From an uncultured Prevotellaceae bacterium (GTDB lineage: Bacteria; Bacteroidota; Bacteroidia; Bacteroidales; Bacteroidaceae), in the NCBI GenBank assembly GCA_902778255.1, contig CACYXD010000006.1, positions 80,803-144,802 on the forward strand: a stretch of 64,000 nt of DNA, in the 5' to 3' direction. Shown in pieces: positions 8,447-17,584 of this stretch (position 1 is its first letter; each line of letters begins with the position of its first letter). The notes below the pieces were generated by a model. That model was not told where the DNA came from. It worked only from the letters and a program-made list of their open reading frames with translations, and did no database searches. The position numbers and the translations under genes are program-made.

Positions 8447-9286
8447 TTACTGCAAACGGAAGGTAACGGGGAGTGTGAACTTCACACGTACAGCGGCACC
8501 GTTCTGTTTACCAGGATTCCACTTCGGCATTGACTTAACAACGCGTACGGCTTCCTTGTCGAGAGAGGGGTCAACAGATTTGATAACCCTTACATCGGTG
8601 ATTGAACCATCGCGCTCAACCACGAAGGTGGTAACAACGCGGCCCTGAATACCGTTTTCCTCGGCAATCACGGGGTACTTGATGTTCTTGTTCAGATAAT
8701 CCATCAGGGCAGCATCACCGCCTTTGAACTGAGGCATCTGTTCTACTACATCAAATACCTTGGTTTCCTCAACCTTTGGTGGAACCTCGTCCACCACTTT
8801 CTCGTTGACTTTCAGCACGTGCTCAGCCTCGTCACTACCTTGGTCGTAGTCGATGGCACCGATAGCGATATCACTCTGTGCAACCTCATCCTGTGTCTTG
8901 GTGACCTGCTCAGGAGCATCGTCTTCCATTTCATAGGCGGTGAATTTCTCAGAGTTCATCACAGTCTCCTCGGCAACGAGCTGCTCGAGTTCTTCCTGTT
9001 CGTAAACGATCTCTTCTTCGTCTTTATCTTCCTCCATCTCTTCCTCGACAGCCTCAAGTGCCACCTCAGTCTCATGCTCTGCCTGTGCGGCAGCGATAGC
9101 ATTCTGAGCGACGTTGACTACCAAGAAGGTTAGGACGATTGAAGCAAGAATACCTATCAGTACAAGTATGCCGTAAAGGTTACGTCTGTTAGTATCCTGA
9201 CGAATGACATAAGCACCGTATTCCTCGTTTTTGCCTTCAAAGACGAGGTCAATCCATTTTTGGTCTAATAGATCTATCTTTGACAT
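8447..9286 (-). CDS. tonB: Energy transducer TonB
   Basis: 279-residue TonB. A cytoplasmic N-terminal segment (EYGAYVIR) precedes one membrane helix at about 35-57 (YGILVLIGILASIVLTFLVV). An acidic rather than Pro-rich periplasmic linker follows (about 70-180, many Glu and Asp). The TonB C-terminal domain covers about 190-279 (FKGGDAALMDYLNKNIKYP, GRVVTTFVVERDGSITDV, PKWNPGKQNG, and PVTFRLQ at the end). It couples the proton-driven ExbB-ExbD motor to outer-membrane receptors such as the one at 48045-51344. The unusual Glu/Asp-rich spacer replaces the Pro-Lys linker of proteobacterial TonB. Confidence 0.95.
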   Translation of the reverse strand: MSKIDLLDQKWIDLVFEGKNEEYGAYVIRQDTNRRNLYGILVLIGILASIVLTFLVVNVAQNAIAAAQAEHETEVALEAVEEEMEEDKDEEEIVYEQEELEQLVAEETVMNSEKFTAYEMEDDAPEQVTKTQDEVAQSDIAIGAIDYDQGSDEAEHVLKVNEKVVDEVPPKVEETKVFDVVEQMPQFKGGDAALMDYLNKNIKYPVIAEENGIQGRVVTTFVVERDGSITDVRVIKSVDPSLDKEAVRVVKSMPKWNPGKQNGAAVRVKFTLPVTFRLQ

Positions 9287-9306
9287 AGTTCTTTCGTTTT
9301 AATGGG

Positions 9307-10035
9307 TTATTGGAGTTTAATGCCGTTTTCTGTCAGAATAGGTATATCTTTTTCGTTGACCTTATCGATCACGTACTTACCGATACAGCAAATCTGCATT
9401 TCATCCAGGATAGTCACCAAGTTGTCATAGTTCGAATTATCCAGAGGCTTGATGTTCACGGCCAGCGTGGGCACCATGTTGGTCTCCTCGTAATTCTTCA
9501 TGTCCTTGTCAACCTTCTCATACTTAGCTTTCACCAGCTCGTTGTTCTGAACAATGTCCACGTGACCTTTCTTGATCATAATCAGTGCACGGTTGTAGAC
9601 AGAGTCCTGTGCTTCCTGCTGTGATTTAGGCAGGGCGTTGAACCAAGTGTCAAGTTGGGTCTTAGCATCCATAATTACCTTGGTAGGAGCATGACGGTGG
9701 TTGCGAAGAACCTCGCGAATACCTTCCTTACCCCATGTGGTCTCCTTCAGGAACTCGGGCTTACCGAAGTCTTCTTTGTGATCCACAATGTAGTAATAGA
9801 GTTTGTTGTCTGCTGCCAGATACAGCGTGATGGTATTCTCCGTCTTTGACTTATCCTTATCCTCAGCTTGCATGTTGTCATCCTTTGCAGGCATAGTCAA
9901 GTGCATGGCCTGAGGTTTTTGCAGTGAACCTACCAGCATAAAGAAGGTAATAAGAAGCATCATCATATCCACCATCGGCGTGAAGTCCACGCGGGTGGTC
10001 ATCTTTTTCTGCTTGCTTTCTTTTTTCTTAGCCAT
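9307..10035 (-). CDS. exbD: ExbD family biopolymer transport protein (second copy)
   Basis: 242-residue ExbD: Lys-rich cytoplasmic start, one membrane helix (VDMMMLLITFFMLVGSL, about 22-40) preceded by FTPMVD with the proton-carrying Asp, and a periplasmic domain. At 242 residues it is much longer than typical ExbD (about 140). The extra length lies in the periplasmic middle (about 60-200) and ends with the family-like CCIGKYVIDKVNEKDI region. Three bases separate it from the preceding exbD. The two distinct ExbDs may form a heteromeric motor with ExbB. Confidence 0.92.
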   Translation of the reverse strand: MAKKKESKQKKMTTRVDFTPMVDMMMLLITFFMLVGSLQKPQAMHLTMPAKDDNMQAEDKDKSKTENTITLYLAADNKLYYYIVDHKEDFGKPEFLKETTWGKEGIREVLRNHRHAPTKVIMDAKTQLDTWFNALPKSQQEAQDSVYNRALIMIKKGHVDIVQNNELVKAKYEKVDKDMKNYEETNMVPTLAVNIKPLDNSNYDNLVTILDEMQICCIGKYVIDKVNEKDIPILTENGIKLQ

Positions 10036-10038
10036 ATC

Positions 10039-10710
10039 TTATTCCTCCAATTTCTTTGCTTGTGTAACCAACTTATAACGGCTCTCGTTGATGTCCTGCA
10101 ATTCAGCGATAACGAGCTTGACAGCACTATAGGGAGTATCCTTGTCGGCCTTGATGTTGATTTCGAGCTTAGTAGCTGAAATCTCAGTCTTCTCTGCGTC
10201 AGACAGGTCGTTGTACCACTCCTTATAGCCGTTCTTCATAGCTTTTACCCAGAGTTGGAACTCACTCATCTTGTCTTCACGGTTCTGCAGACTATCGGTG
10301 GGGATACCTGTCGTTTTCATCAGCTTGACCTGATCCTCATGACTCTTGCTCAGGAAATCGGGCAAGCTTCTAACGGGGATACCAATCTGATTGAAATTGA
10401 CGATCTCTTTCTTCTGGTCTGCCGTGAGAGATGTCTCACGATCCTTGAGCATCTGGTCGAGTGCCTTTTCAAGCGTCACGACCTTGTCGGTGCTCATCAA
10501 CACGCGGCCCTCGGGGTCGATCGTGATGTCGAGAACTGCCGATGAAGATACCTTTGCCTTGGTTGTAGAACCTGGCGTTATGACCTTCACTACCTCGTTC
10601 TTCGTGAAGTTCACTGACAACATGAAGAACGTCAGCAGCAGCACCATCACGTCCGACATGGGCGTCATGTCGATCCAGACGTCGTTTTTCTTAATTTTTA
10701 TCTTACCCAT
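10039..10710 (-). CDS. exbD: ExbD family biopolymer transport protein (first copy)
   Basis: 223 residues: short cytoplasmic tail, the conserved WIDMTPMSDVMVLLLTFFML segment (about 12-31) with the membrane Asp, then a periplasmic domain enlarged by an insert (about 75-170). The C-terminal part (LEINIKADKDTPYSAVKLVI) is the conserved ExbD fold. It follows exbB by 31 bases. Its sequence differs clearly from the second exbD, so the pair is an old duplication. Confidence 0.93.
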   Translation of the reverse strand: MGKIKIKKNDVWIDMTPMSDVMVLLLTFFMLSVNFTKNEVVKVITPGSTTKAKVSSSAVLDITIDPEGRVLMSTDKVVTLEKALDQMLKDRETSLTADQKKEIVNFNQIGIPVRSLPDFLSKSHEDQVKLMKTTGIPTDSLQNREDKMSEFQLWVKAMKNGYKEWYNDLSDAEKTEISATKLEINIKADKDTPYSAVKLVIAELQDINESRYKLVTQAKKLEE

Positions 10711-10741
10711 AGTAGTAAATTGTTTAAAGGGTTAGACAAAA

Positions 10742-11572
10742 TTAAGCCTCTTCTGCGTGTGTAGCGTTGTAGGTCTGAGCAATTGAATAACCAATCTCGT
10801 CCAGTGCAAACGAAATCTTATCGATGCGGTTGGTGAAGAAGTTATAAGACACAACGGCGAGCCATGATGTACCGATACCGAATGCGGTGTTGATCAGAGC
10901 CTCAGAAATACCGGTTGACAGCTCAACAGAGTCACCACCACCACCAGAAGCCAGAGCCTGGAATGACTTGATCATACCTACCACAGTACCGAGCAGACCA
11001 GTCAGAGTACCCAGAGTAACGATGGTTGCAATCAGAGGCAGGTTCATGGTCAGTGTAGGCATCTCAACTGCGATAGCCTCTTCGTGGGCCTGCTGGATGC
11101 GTGCAATCTTCACTTCCTTCTTCACACCCTGTGTAGCGTCAGCTTCTTTGTAAGCCATTACAGTAGCGCGAACAACATTAGCTACAGAACCACCCTGTGC
11201 AGCGCAGTGCTGAAGAGCAGCGTCGAAGTTCAGAGCCTTCAGGTCAGCCTTGATCTTAGCCAGGAAGGTAGCGAGCTTCTCCTTACCAATACACTTGCTT
11301 AGAGCCAACACACGCTCGATAGCCATGAAGAGCACGGTGAGCAACAGTGTGTGGATCACAGGCACGATGACACCACCCTTATAGATGGTACCCCAGATGT
11401 TCAGAGGTGCACCTGCGGGGTCGCCACCTTCGAAGTTGCCTGACTGGCCGAAGTTGAAGAAGAAGTTGCAGAATGCAATGACTACGCAAATAACGATCAC
11501 CCAAATAGCGTCTTTGATACCAACGCTACCAGATTTTTTTGCTGCAGGAGCAGCTTTCTGTGTTGTTGCCAT
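10742..11572 (-). CDS. exbB: ExbB/MotA family proton channel protein
   Basis: 276 residues with three or more membrane helices: one near the N-terminus (AIWVIVICVVIAFCNFFFNF), one at about 72-90 (VIPVIHTLLLTVLFMAIERVL) and a conserved C-terminal pair (LIATIVTLGTLTGLLGTVVGM; GISEALINTAFGIGTSWLAV). The GLLGTV and INTAFG motifs are diagnostic of the MotA/TolQ/ExbB family. It is the first gene of the operon, with a -7 box at 11690-11697 and a hairpin in the leader. It supplies the proton channel that energizes TonB. Confidence 0.95.
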   Translation of the reverse strand: MATTQKAAPAAKKSGSVGIKDAIWVIVICVVIAFCNFFFNFGQSGNFEGGDPAGAPLNIWGTIYKGGVIVPVIHTLLLTVLFMAIERVLALSKCIGKEKLATFLAKIKADLKALNFDAALQHCAAQGGSVANVVRATVMAYKEADATQGVKKEVKIARIQQAHEEAIAVEMPTLTMNLPLIATIVTLGTLTGLLGTVVGMIKSFQALASGGGGDSVELSTGISEALINTAFGIGTSWLAVVSYNFFTNRIDKISFALDEIGYSIAQTYNATHAEEA

Positions 11573-11650
11573 AATGTTTTTGTTTTGTTTTTAAGTTATT
11601 AAATGAATTAAAAAATTAGTATCTCGATTTAACATTAGTAGTTACCAAAT

Positions 11651-11697
11651 GCCCATAGGCTGATAGCCTCTGGGCGTTTTTTCACTTCGCAAAGGTA
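11651..11697 (-). promoter_or_regulatory. exbB promoter -7 element and leader hairpin
   Basis: TACCTTTG on the minus strand (11690-11697) gives a start near 11683. Almost immediately downstream is a 10-bp stem with one mismatch (11651-11660, GCCCATAGGC, with 11666-11675). On the plus strand the stem is followed by GTTTTTTC, so it could also stop antisense transcription. On the minus strand it would be a 5' stem-loop of exbB mRNA or a weak aspC terminator. Confidence 0.5.
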
Positions 11698-11741
11698 GCA
11701 ATAAAAAGTGTACTTCCGATAGTTTTAACTACATTTAACGC

Positions 11742-12938
11742 TTATTTTAAGGATTTTAGTGCCTCGCCAATGCGTCTCATGGCCTCGCGGATGTTATCGT
11801 CGCTGGTGGCGTAGCTCATGCGGAAGCAGTTGGGATCACCGAAAGCATCGCCTCCTACGGTTGCCACATGTCCCACCTCGAGCAAGAACATGGCCAGATC
11901 GGTAGAGTTGTTGATAACTTTTCCGTTGGGTGTTGTCTTGCCATAGAAACTTGAACATTTGGGGAATAGATAGAAGGCGCCCTCGGGTACGTTGACCTCG
12001 AGACCGGGAATCTGGCGGGCCAGTTCTACGATGAGGTTGCGACGACGTTCAAAGGCCAGACGCATTTCCTCCACGCACTCTTGGCTTTGGATATAGGCGA
12101 ACTCTGCGGCTTTCTGACTCATGGAGCATGGTCCGCTGGTGTACTGTCCCTGCAGTTTGTTGCAGCCTTTCACAATCCATTCGGGGGCTGCGATATAGCC
12201 GATGCGCCAACCAGTCATGGCGTATGCCTTGCTCACACCATTGACGATGATTGTGCGTTCTTTCATGCCAGGGAACTGTGCTATCGACTCGTGATGACCT
12301 ACATAGTTGATGTGCTCGTAGATCTCGTCTGCCAGTACATAGAGGTCCTCGTGTTTTAATATAATGTTCGCGAGCGCGCGCAATTCCTCTTTATTATATA
12401 CAGAACCTGTGGGGTTGCTGGGTGAGCAGAGGATAAGCAGGCGTGTCTTTGGGGTGATGGCGGCCTCGAGCTGTTCTGGCGTCATCTTGAAGTTCTGCTC
12501 AAAGGTGGCTTCTACGAAGACGGGCGTACCGCCTGCCAGCAGTGCCATCTGTGGATAGCTCACCCAGTAGGGTGCTGGAATGATGACCTCTTCGCCAGGG
12601 TTAACCAGTGCCATCACTGTGTTGCAGACGCTCTGTTTGGCACCATTGCTGACCAATATCTCGCTGGGTTGGTAATGCAGATGATTCTCGCGTTCCAGTT
12701 TGCGTGCGATAGCCTGACGCAGTTCGGGATAGCCTGGTACAGGTGAATAGCGTGTATAGTTCTCATCGATAGCCAGTTTGGCTGCATTCTTGATGTGCTC
12801 GGGAGTGTCGAAGTCGGGTTCGCCGACACTCATGTTAATCACGTCGATTCCCTGAGCTTTCATCTCAGAACTTTTTTGCGACATGGCCAGTGTGGCCGAT
12901 GGGGCAAGTCGCTGCAAACGGTTTGATAATTGTGCCAT
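11742..12938 (-). CDS. aspC: Class I aminotransferase, probably aspartate aminotransferase
   Basis: 398-residue PLP enzyme of fold type I, cytoplasmic. Motifs: SVGEPDFDTPEHI near the N-terminus, SNGAKQSV, PAPYWVSYPQM, CSPSNPTGSVY with the conserved Asn, YVLADEIYEHI with the Asp that pairs with the pyridine N, and VSKAYAMTGWRIGY carrying the Schiff-base Lys. Length and motifs match the aspartate/prephenate aminotransferase subgroup Ib. It probably interconverts aspartate and oxaloacetate; a role on aromatic substrates or prephenate cannot be excluded. It is a single gene with its own promoter. Confidence 0.9.
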   Translation of the reverse strand: MAQLSNRLQRLAPSATLAMSQKSSEMKAQGIDVINMSVGEPDFDTPEHIKNAAKLAIDENYTRYSPVPGYPELRQAIARKLERENHLHYQPSEILVSNGAKQSVCNTVMALVNPGEEVIIPAPYWVSYPQMALLAGGTPVFVEATFEQNFKMTPEQLEAAITPKTRLLILCSPSNPTGSVYNKEELRALANIILKHEDLYVLADEIYEHINYVGHHESIAQFPGMKERTIIVNGVSKAYAMTGWRIGYIAAPEWIVKGCNKLQGQYTSGPCSMSQKAAEFAYIQSQECVEEMRLAFERRRNLIVELARQIPGLEVNVPEGAFYLFPKCSSFYGKTTPNGKVINNSTDLAMFLLEVGHVATVGGDAFGDPNCFRMSYATSDDNIREAMRRIGEALKSLK

Positions 12939-12966
12939 ATTTGTTCAGAATGTTTCTTTCAGCCTG

Positions 12967-12997
12967 CAAAAGTAATCAAAAAGTTTCTTTTTACAAA
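12967..12997 (-). promoter_or_regulatory. aspC promoter
   Basis: On the minus strand TTTG (12994-12997) and TACTTTTG (12967-12974) with a 19-base spacer, a full match to the Bacteroidetes promoter. The start would be near 12960, a 20-base leader. Confidence 0.68.
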
Positions 12998-13038
12998 GGA
13001 ATTCTATCTTATTTTTGTTTTTCTTGCATTATCTCCTG

Positions 13039-14535
13039 CTATTTGTCAAGTTGTGGTACATACTTCACGGACTCGCCCTCTTTCTTTAGTACATCAGCGA
13101 ATGTCTGTGGGCTGACGGTGACGGGACCTCGCATGAACTCAGGGATATTATAGCTCTTCATAAATTGGCGGTGATAATCAGGGTCATGGCATGGCAGCTC
13201 GAAAGGTTTTGAGCCATGGCCGTTCTTGTCGATATGTGCGATGAATGGACGAGTGTAATTACCGTCATATCGGCGGCTGCTGAAGATGATCCATCGACCG
13301 TTTGAAGACCAGGAATGGTAGCTTTCTACGTCGGGTGAGTTGATCTCTTTCATATTGTGCACTTGTCCATTGGCAAGGTCCAACAAATAAAGATCAGCAT
13401 CTTTATGCCAGATGTGAAACACACCGTAGTTGCCAAGGGTGAACATTAAGTACCGACCATCTGGTGAGATGCGGGGTAGGGTAGCGCTTTTGCCTAATGT
13501 GTCGGCACAGAATACCAGTTCGCGAGGACCGAAGGTCTTTGCCTCCAAGTCAAATTCTTTTTTGTAAATATTATACTTTACCTCCTTGAAGCGTTGGATG
13601 AGCTCTACCCCAGGGTCAATGCTGTCGTTGTTAAACTCAAAATGGGCACTGCAATAGTAGAGTGTCTTACCATCTGGTGACCAGGTAGGAAAGACCTCAA
13701 ACTCCATTGAATCTTTCTCGATATTCGTTACCTCATAGCGCTCCACATCGTAGGCTATCAGGTCGCTTTGTATATCGTACACCTCAATTTTGTCGGGATT
13801 GGTGATATGGAAGGTCTGTACCGTTTTGTTCGTTGAATAGACAATCAGCGGGAGCCAGGGGTGCCAGGCCGGATAGACACCAGCGGAAAGGATGGAGTCA
13901 GATGTCATGTTGACTTTTCTTATCTTTCCATCATAGGCGATGACAGTACCTCCCTGGTATTGGCGGGCATGAAACTGCATACGCTCGGGATTGTACTGCT
14001 GGTAGTTATGACAATTGATGCACTGTCCGTCGGTTGGCTTCTGGCAGAGCATGTTGTCGTAGATGACGCTCTCGTCGTAGTTCTCCAGACATCGTTGGTT
14101 GATTGTCAATTCCTCGTAGGTGATGTACGACGGTGCTATCAGGCGGTAGCTGATATAAGGATCAATGGAGTCTGGCGAGACGTAGATGTTGAAGGGTTTG
14201 AACTTCGTCCACTGGCTATCTTTCTGAATAAAGACCTCCACCTTAATAGCCTTCCCCTTGGCATGTTCTATCAACCGTTGCCAGTCATTGGCCTCTGGCT
14301 GTATTTTCTTTCCGTTACAGACAATCTCCTCGTCTCCAACAGTCAGTCGGGCTGCAATACCGTCGCTTTTCTCGCTGGCCTCAAAGGTCAGTGGGGCTAT
14401 GTTGACAGGTATGGTGACATCGGTGTAGTCGGGGTAGATGGCGGGCAACGAGTCCGACTCGCTGAACGTCTCTGGTATATGGTTTCCGCAGGCTGTCAAT
14501 GCTGCTGCGGCCATGATGGCAAGCAGTTTCTTCAT
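13039..14535 (-). CDS. PD40 (TolB-like) beta-propeller lipoprotein with a CxxCH motif
   Basis: 498-residue lipoprotein (signal peptide with AAALTAC, Cys about residue 16). Residues 30-150 form a region of unknown fold. A CINCH sequence near residue 170 is a canonical CxxCH c-type heme attachment motif. From about 215 onward there are PD40/WD40-like propeller blades: YPAWHPWLPLIVYSTN, FPTWSPDGKTLYYCSA, PRISPDGRYLMFTLG and YHSWSSNGRWIIFSSRR. It starts one base after the stop of the DUF6057-type membrane gene (TGATATG), so the two are coupled. Function is not known; a surface or periplasmic heme-containing propeller is an inference. No other cytochrome genes are nearby. Confidence 0.8.
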   Translation of the reverse strand: MKKLLAIMAAAALTACGNHIPETFSESDSLPAIYPDYTDVTIPVNIAPLTFEASEKSDGIAARLTVGDEEIVCNGKKIQPEANDWQRLIEHAKGKAIKVEVFIQKDSQWTKFKPFNIYVSPDSIDPYISYRLIAPSYITYEELTINQRCLENYDESVIYDNMLCQKPTDGQCINCHNYQQYNPERMQFHARQYQGGTVIAYDGKIRKVNMTSDSILSAGVYPAWHPWLPLIVYSTNKTVQTFHITNPDKIEVYDIQSDLIAYDVERYEVTNIEKDSMEFEVFPTWSPDGKTLYYCSAHFEFNNDSIDPGVELIQRFKEVKYNIYKKEFDLEAKTFGPRELVFCADTLGKSATLPRISPDGRYLMFTLGNYGVFHIWHKDADLYLLDLANGQVHNMKEINSPDVESYHSWSSNGRWIIFSSRRYDGNYTRPFIAHIDKNGHGSKPFELPCHDPDYHRQFMKSYNIPEFMRGPVTVSPQTFADVLKKEGESVKYVPQLDK

Positions 14536-14536
14536 A

Positions 14537-16360
14537 TCAATAGTAGGTGATGTCCTTTAGGAAGAAGTATTCGAAGTAATAGGTGGTGCCATATCTTTGG
14601 CGTAGGTATTCTTTCATCTGGCTGCTGGGCTTCCCTTGGCATTGCTGCATTAACTGTATGAAACTCTGCAGATTCTCTTTTACCCCTCTGTCGATAGGCA
14701 ATTCCTCTACAAAGTCCAACTGCTCCATCTTTCCGAAAAGGTAGGCTGCCTCTTGGAAGATGCGCGGAACATTGCTGTCGGGATGCAGGTCGAGATATTG
14801 TTCGAAGCGTGCCCAGAAATCATCCATGTCCCTCGTCCACAAAGCAGCCAGTACGGCTTGCTCCTGGAAGTAAGGGTCGTTGGCATCCACTTTCGACAGC
14901 ATGGTCATCAGGTTTTTCTCTACGTAAGTGTCTCCCTGACTCTGAATGTCGGGATAATGGAGCATGTGGGTGATGGGGCCTGTCTCCATATCGTTGACCA
15001 AAAGATCTGAATTGACGATAAGACTTTCCATATGGTCGGCCCACTCTTCATAGTACTGTGTCTGTCGCAAGATTTCTAGGTATTTCCTTGCCACCTGTGT
15101 CTCATTGGTAAACAGGGCGGTACGTGCCATATATTGCAGCAGTTCCACGCTCCAGCCATACTCCACACCTTCCTCCATGCACATCCGGTGACACTCGTTC
15201 ATCACGCCATAGTGGTAATAGATAAGTCGGCCTGCCGTGTTGTACATAAAAATAGGCAGCGTAGTGTTGGCTTTCTTTGAGCCTTTCGGAAAACTGTACA
15301 TCTGGTCGCACTGCAGTCCTAGTCGGCTCAGTGCCAGGTTGTGCATCATTACGATGGATCGTGTGGGCTCCTCTTCCTGTTTGTTACCTTCTTCCAATAC
15401 GCCTTGCCAGTCGGCCTGTTCTATACAGCGTTGCATCCGCAGTTCATGGTGGAAGTTATCATCTTTGTACCAGAAGTGCCAGATGCCTGCTGCCATGATT
15501 ATGAGCAGGATGCTCTGAAGGACGATACTTCTCTTATTTGAGATTGAGATCTGGGGTACGATGGTCAACAAGAGGAAGTATAGTGCCAGCAGATAATAGG
15601 GGATATAGTATGCCAACAACGTTTCTGTCTCGGTAAAGACGGGTAGTGCGGTTAAGTAGATGTCATGGATGTTGGTCTGATAATAGACGTAACGGTAGTA
15701 GAGCAATGGTACTATCACAGCTGTCAGCAGGGCCACGGCAGAGATCATGATGTTTGACGCCACCTTTTTAGAGAGTCGCCATGTCCATATACCCATCAGC
15801 AGGACGGCAGCCAAGGCATAGACGCCCATCAGCGGATAGCCGATAGCGCAGACCATAAGAATGTAAACGAGAATAACAATACATTTCTCCTGTTTTATTT
15901 CTAATTTCTCATTTAAACATCGATAGCCCCCAAGCAGGGCAATGGCTACAGTAGTTCCGATAGTGGCAGAGAAAAAGTACCCATTTAGTTTCAGGACATA
16001 TATCCAGTAGCCCAGATCCATGTTGGCAACCAACAGGATGGCTACCGGTATCAGTGTGATGATGATCCACCTGTTGGGAATCTGGAAGGTACTCTTGGTC
16101 AACCATATCAACAGCCCCCACCAGCCGCACAACATCAAAACGCCCATCCAGGGGTAGTAGAAGAACTGTGTAAAGAAAGTGCCCAGATAAGAGAGCATCC
16201 CTCCTGGCACTACCATCATTTGTTTGAAGAACAGCGAAGAATAGAGGAACAGGTTATATTGTTGAACCTTCCATAGGAAATCAGATTCAAAGAATAACAA
16301 TGCAGCTGCAATCGCTAACAGTGCAGATCCCCATATAACAATAGACCTTATTCCCTTCAT
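14537..16360 (-). CDS. Multi-pass membrane protein, DUF6057-like
   Basis: 607 residues. The first half (about 1-310) holds roughly nine or ten hydrophobic helices, such as IVIWGSALLAIAAALLFF, MGVLMLCGWWGLLIWL and WIIITLIPVAILLVANMDL. The second half (about 320-607) is soluble and helix-rich, resembling a TPR-like domain (MHNLALSRLGL, ARKYLEILRQTQYYEEWADH). From memory this matches DUF6057, a Bacteroidetes family that is usually followed by a PD40 propeller lipoprotein, as here. No catalytic residues are evident. It lies 15 bases after ribBA in the same direction. Confidence 0.72.
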   Translation of the reverse strand: MKGIRSIVIWGSALLAIAAALLFFESDFLWKVQQYNLFLYSSLFFKQMMVVPGGMLSYLGTFFTQFFYYPWMGVLMLCGWWGLLIWLTKSTFQIPNRWIIITLIPVAILLVANMDLGYWIYVLKLNGYFFSATIGTTVAIALLGGYRCLNEKLEIKQEKCIVILVYILMVCAIGYPLMGVYALAAVLLMGIWTWRLSKKVASNIMISAVALLTAVIVPLLYYRYVYYQTNIHDIYLTALPVFTETETLLAYYIPYYLLALYFLLLTIVPQISISNKRSIVLQSILLIIMAAGIWHFWYKDDNFHHELRMQRCIEQADWQGVLEEGNKQEEEPTRSIVMMHNLALSRLGLQCDQMYSFPKGSKKANTTLPIFMYNTAGRLIYYHYGVMNECHRMCMEEGVEYGWSVELLQYMARTALFTNETQVARKYLEILRQTQYYEEWADHMESLIVNSDLLVNDMETGPITHMLHYPDIQSQGDTYVEKNLMTMLSKVDANDPYFQEQAVLAALWTRDMDDFWARFEQYLDLHPDSNVPRIFQEAAYLFGKMEQLDFVEELPIDRGVKENLQSFIQLMQQCQGKPSSQMKEYLRQRYGTTYYFEYFFLKDITYY

Positions 16361-16375
16361 CTTTTCGATCTTCGC

Positions 16376-17584
16376 TTATAAGTGTAGTGTGTGTCCCATA
16401 CGGTCTTGCTTGGTCTTTAGGTAGCGCAGGTTGTATTCGTTGGGTGTCACCTCGATGGGCACATTTTCTACAATCTCCAGTCCGTAGGCCTCCAATCCAA
16501 CACGCTTTACAGGATTGTTGGTCATCAGGCGCATCTTATGGACACCCAAGTGACGCAACATCTGTGCACCGCAGCCATAGTCGCGCTCGTCGGCCTTGAA
16601 ACCCAGACAGAGGTTGGCGTCCACGGTGTCATAGCCTTCCTCCTGCAGTTTATAGGCGGCCAGTTTGTTCATGAGCCCGATGCCACGGCCTTCCTGTTGC
16701 ATATAAACGATGACGCCCTTGCCCTCCTGCTCGATTTTCTGCATAGCTTTGTGAAGCTGTTCACCGCAGTCGCAGCGACGGCTTCCCAATATGTCGCCCG
16801 TCATACAAGAAGAATGTACGCGTACGAGTATGGGCTCATCCTCTTTCCATTCGCCCTTAATCAGTGCGAAGTGCTCCTGTCCGTTGCTCTTCTGACGGAA
16901 AGGAATGATGCGGAAATGTCCGTATTCCGTTGGCATGTCGACCTCGATGCCCACCTCAATGAGCGACTCTTGCTGCAGACGGTAGGCAATGAGATCCTTG
17001 ATGGTGATGATCTTCAGGTCGTGCTCCTTGGCAAAGGCCTGTAGCTCGGGCATACGGGCCATCGTGCCGTCATCGTTCATAATCTCCATGAGGGCACCGG
17101 CAGGATAGAGACCTGCCAGACGGCAGAGGTCCACTGCAGCCTCGGTGTGTCCGCTGCGGCGCAGTACACCGTTGTCCTGGGCATAGAGCGGATTGATATG
17201 TCCTGGTCGACCAAAGGTCTGTGGGGTAGAGGTGGGATCGGCCAGTGCCTGTATGGTGGCAGCGCGGTCGTGGGCTGAAACACCGGTGGTGCAACCTTCG
17301 AGTTTGTCAACGGTCACGGTAAATGGGGTTCCCAGCACGGATGTGTTCTCGCTGACCTGATGAGGCAGGTCGAGTTCTTCGCTACGGCTGATGGTGATGG
17401 GTGCACACAATACGCCACGGGCATATTTCAACATGAAGTTCACCATCTCGGGTGTAATCTTCTCTGCAGCGCAGATCAGGTCGCCCTCGTTCTCGCGGTC
17501 TTCATCATCAACCACTATAACGAACTTGCCATCGCGGAAGTCGTCAATGGCCTCACTTATCTTGTTCAGTTTGAATGTCTCCAT
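16376..17584 (-). CDS. ribBA: Bifunctional DHBP synthase / GTP cyclohydrolase II
   Basis: Supplies both starting compounds of riboflavin synthesis. Residues about 1-200 are Rib[20 protein letters not shown] with the acidic metal site, and [15 protein letters not shown]. Residues about 205-402 are Rib[21 protein letters not shown] with zinc-binding Cys residues, and QQEGRGIGL. Both active sites look intact. The start [10 protein letters not shown] at 17584 is preferred; an in-frame ATG at 17602 adds six residues. Either start lies inside the end of the lptF/G-type permease gene (overlap about 30-50 bases), indicating one transcript. No FMN riboswitch is evident upstream. Confidence 0.95.
   Translation of the reverse strand: METFKLNKISEAIDDFRDGKFVIVVDDEDRENEGDLICAAEKITPEMVNFMLKYARGVLCAPITISRSEELDLPHQVSENTSVLGTPFTVTVDKLEGCTTGVSAHDRAATIQALADPTSTPQTFGRPGHINPLYAQDNGVLRRSGHTEAAVDLCRLAGLYPAGALMEIMNDDGTMARMPELQAFAKEHDLKIITIKDLIAYRLQQESLIEVGIEVDMPTEYGHFRIIPFRQKSNGQEHFALIKGEWKEDEPILVRVHSSCMTGDILGSRRCDCGEQLHKAMQKIEQEGKGVIVYMQQEGRGIGLMNKLAAYKLQEEGYDTVDANLCLGFKADERDYGCGAQMLRHLGVHKMRLMTNNPVKRVGLEAYGLEIVENVPIEVTPNEYNLRYLKTKQDRMGHTLHL

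Noticed and set aside
13861-14550. A 229-residue open frame opposite the PD40 lipoprotein gene
   Set aside because: Shadow of a conserved gene; no domain recognised.
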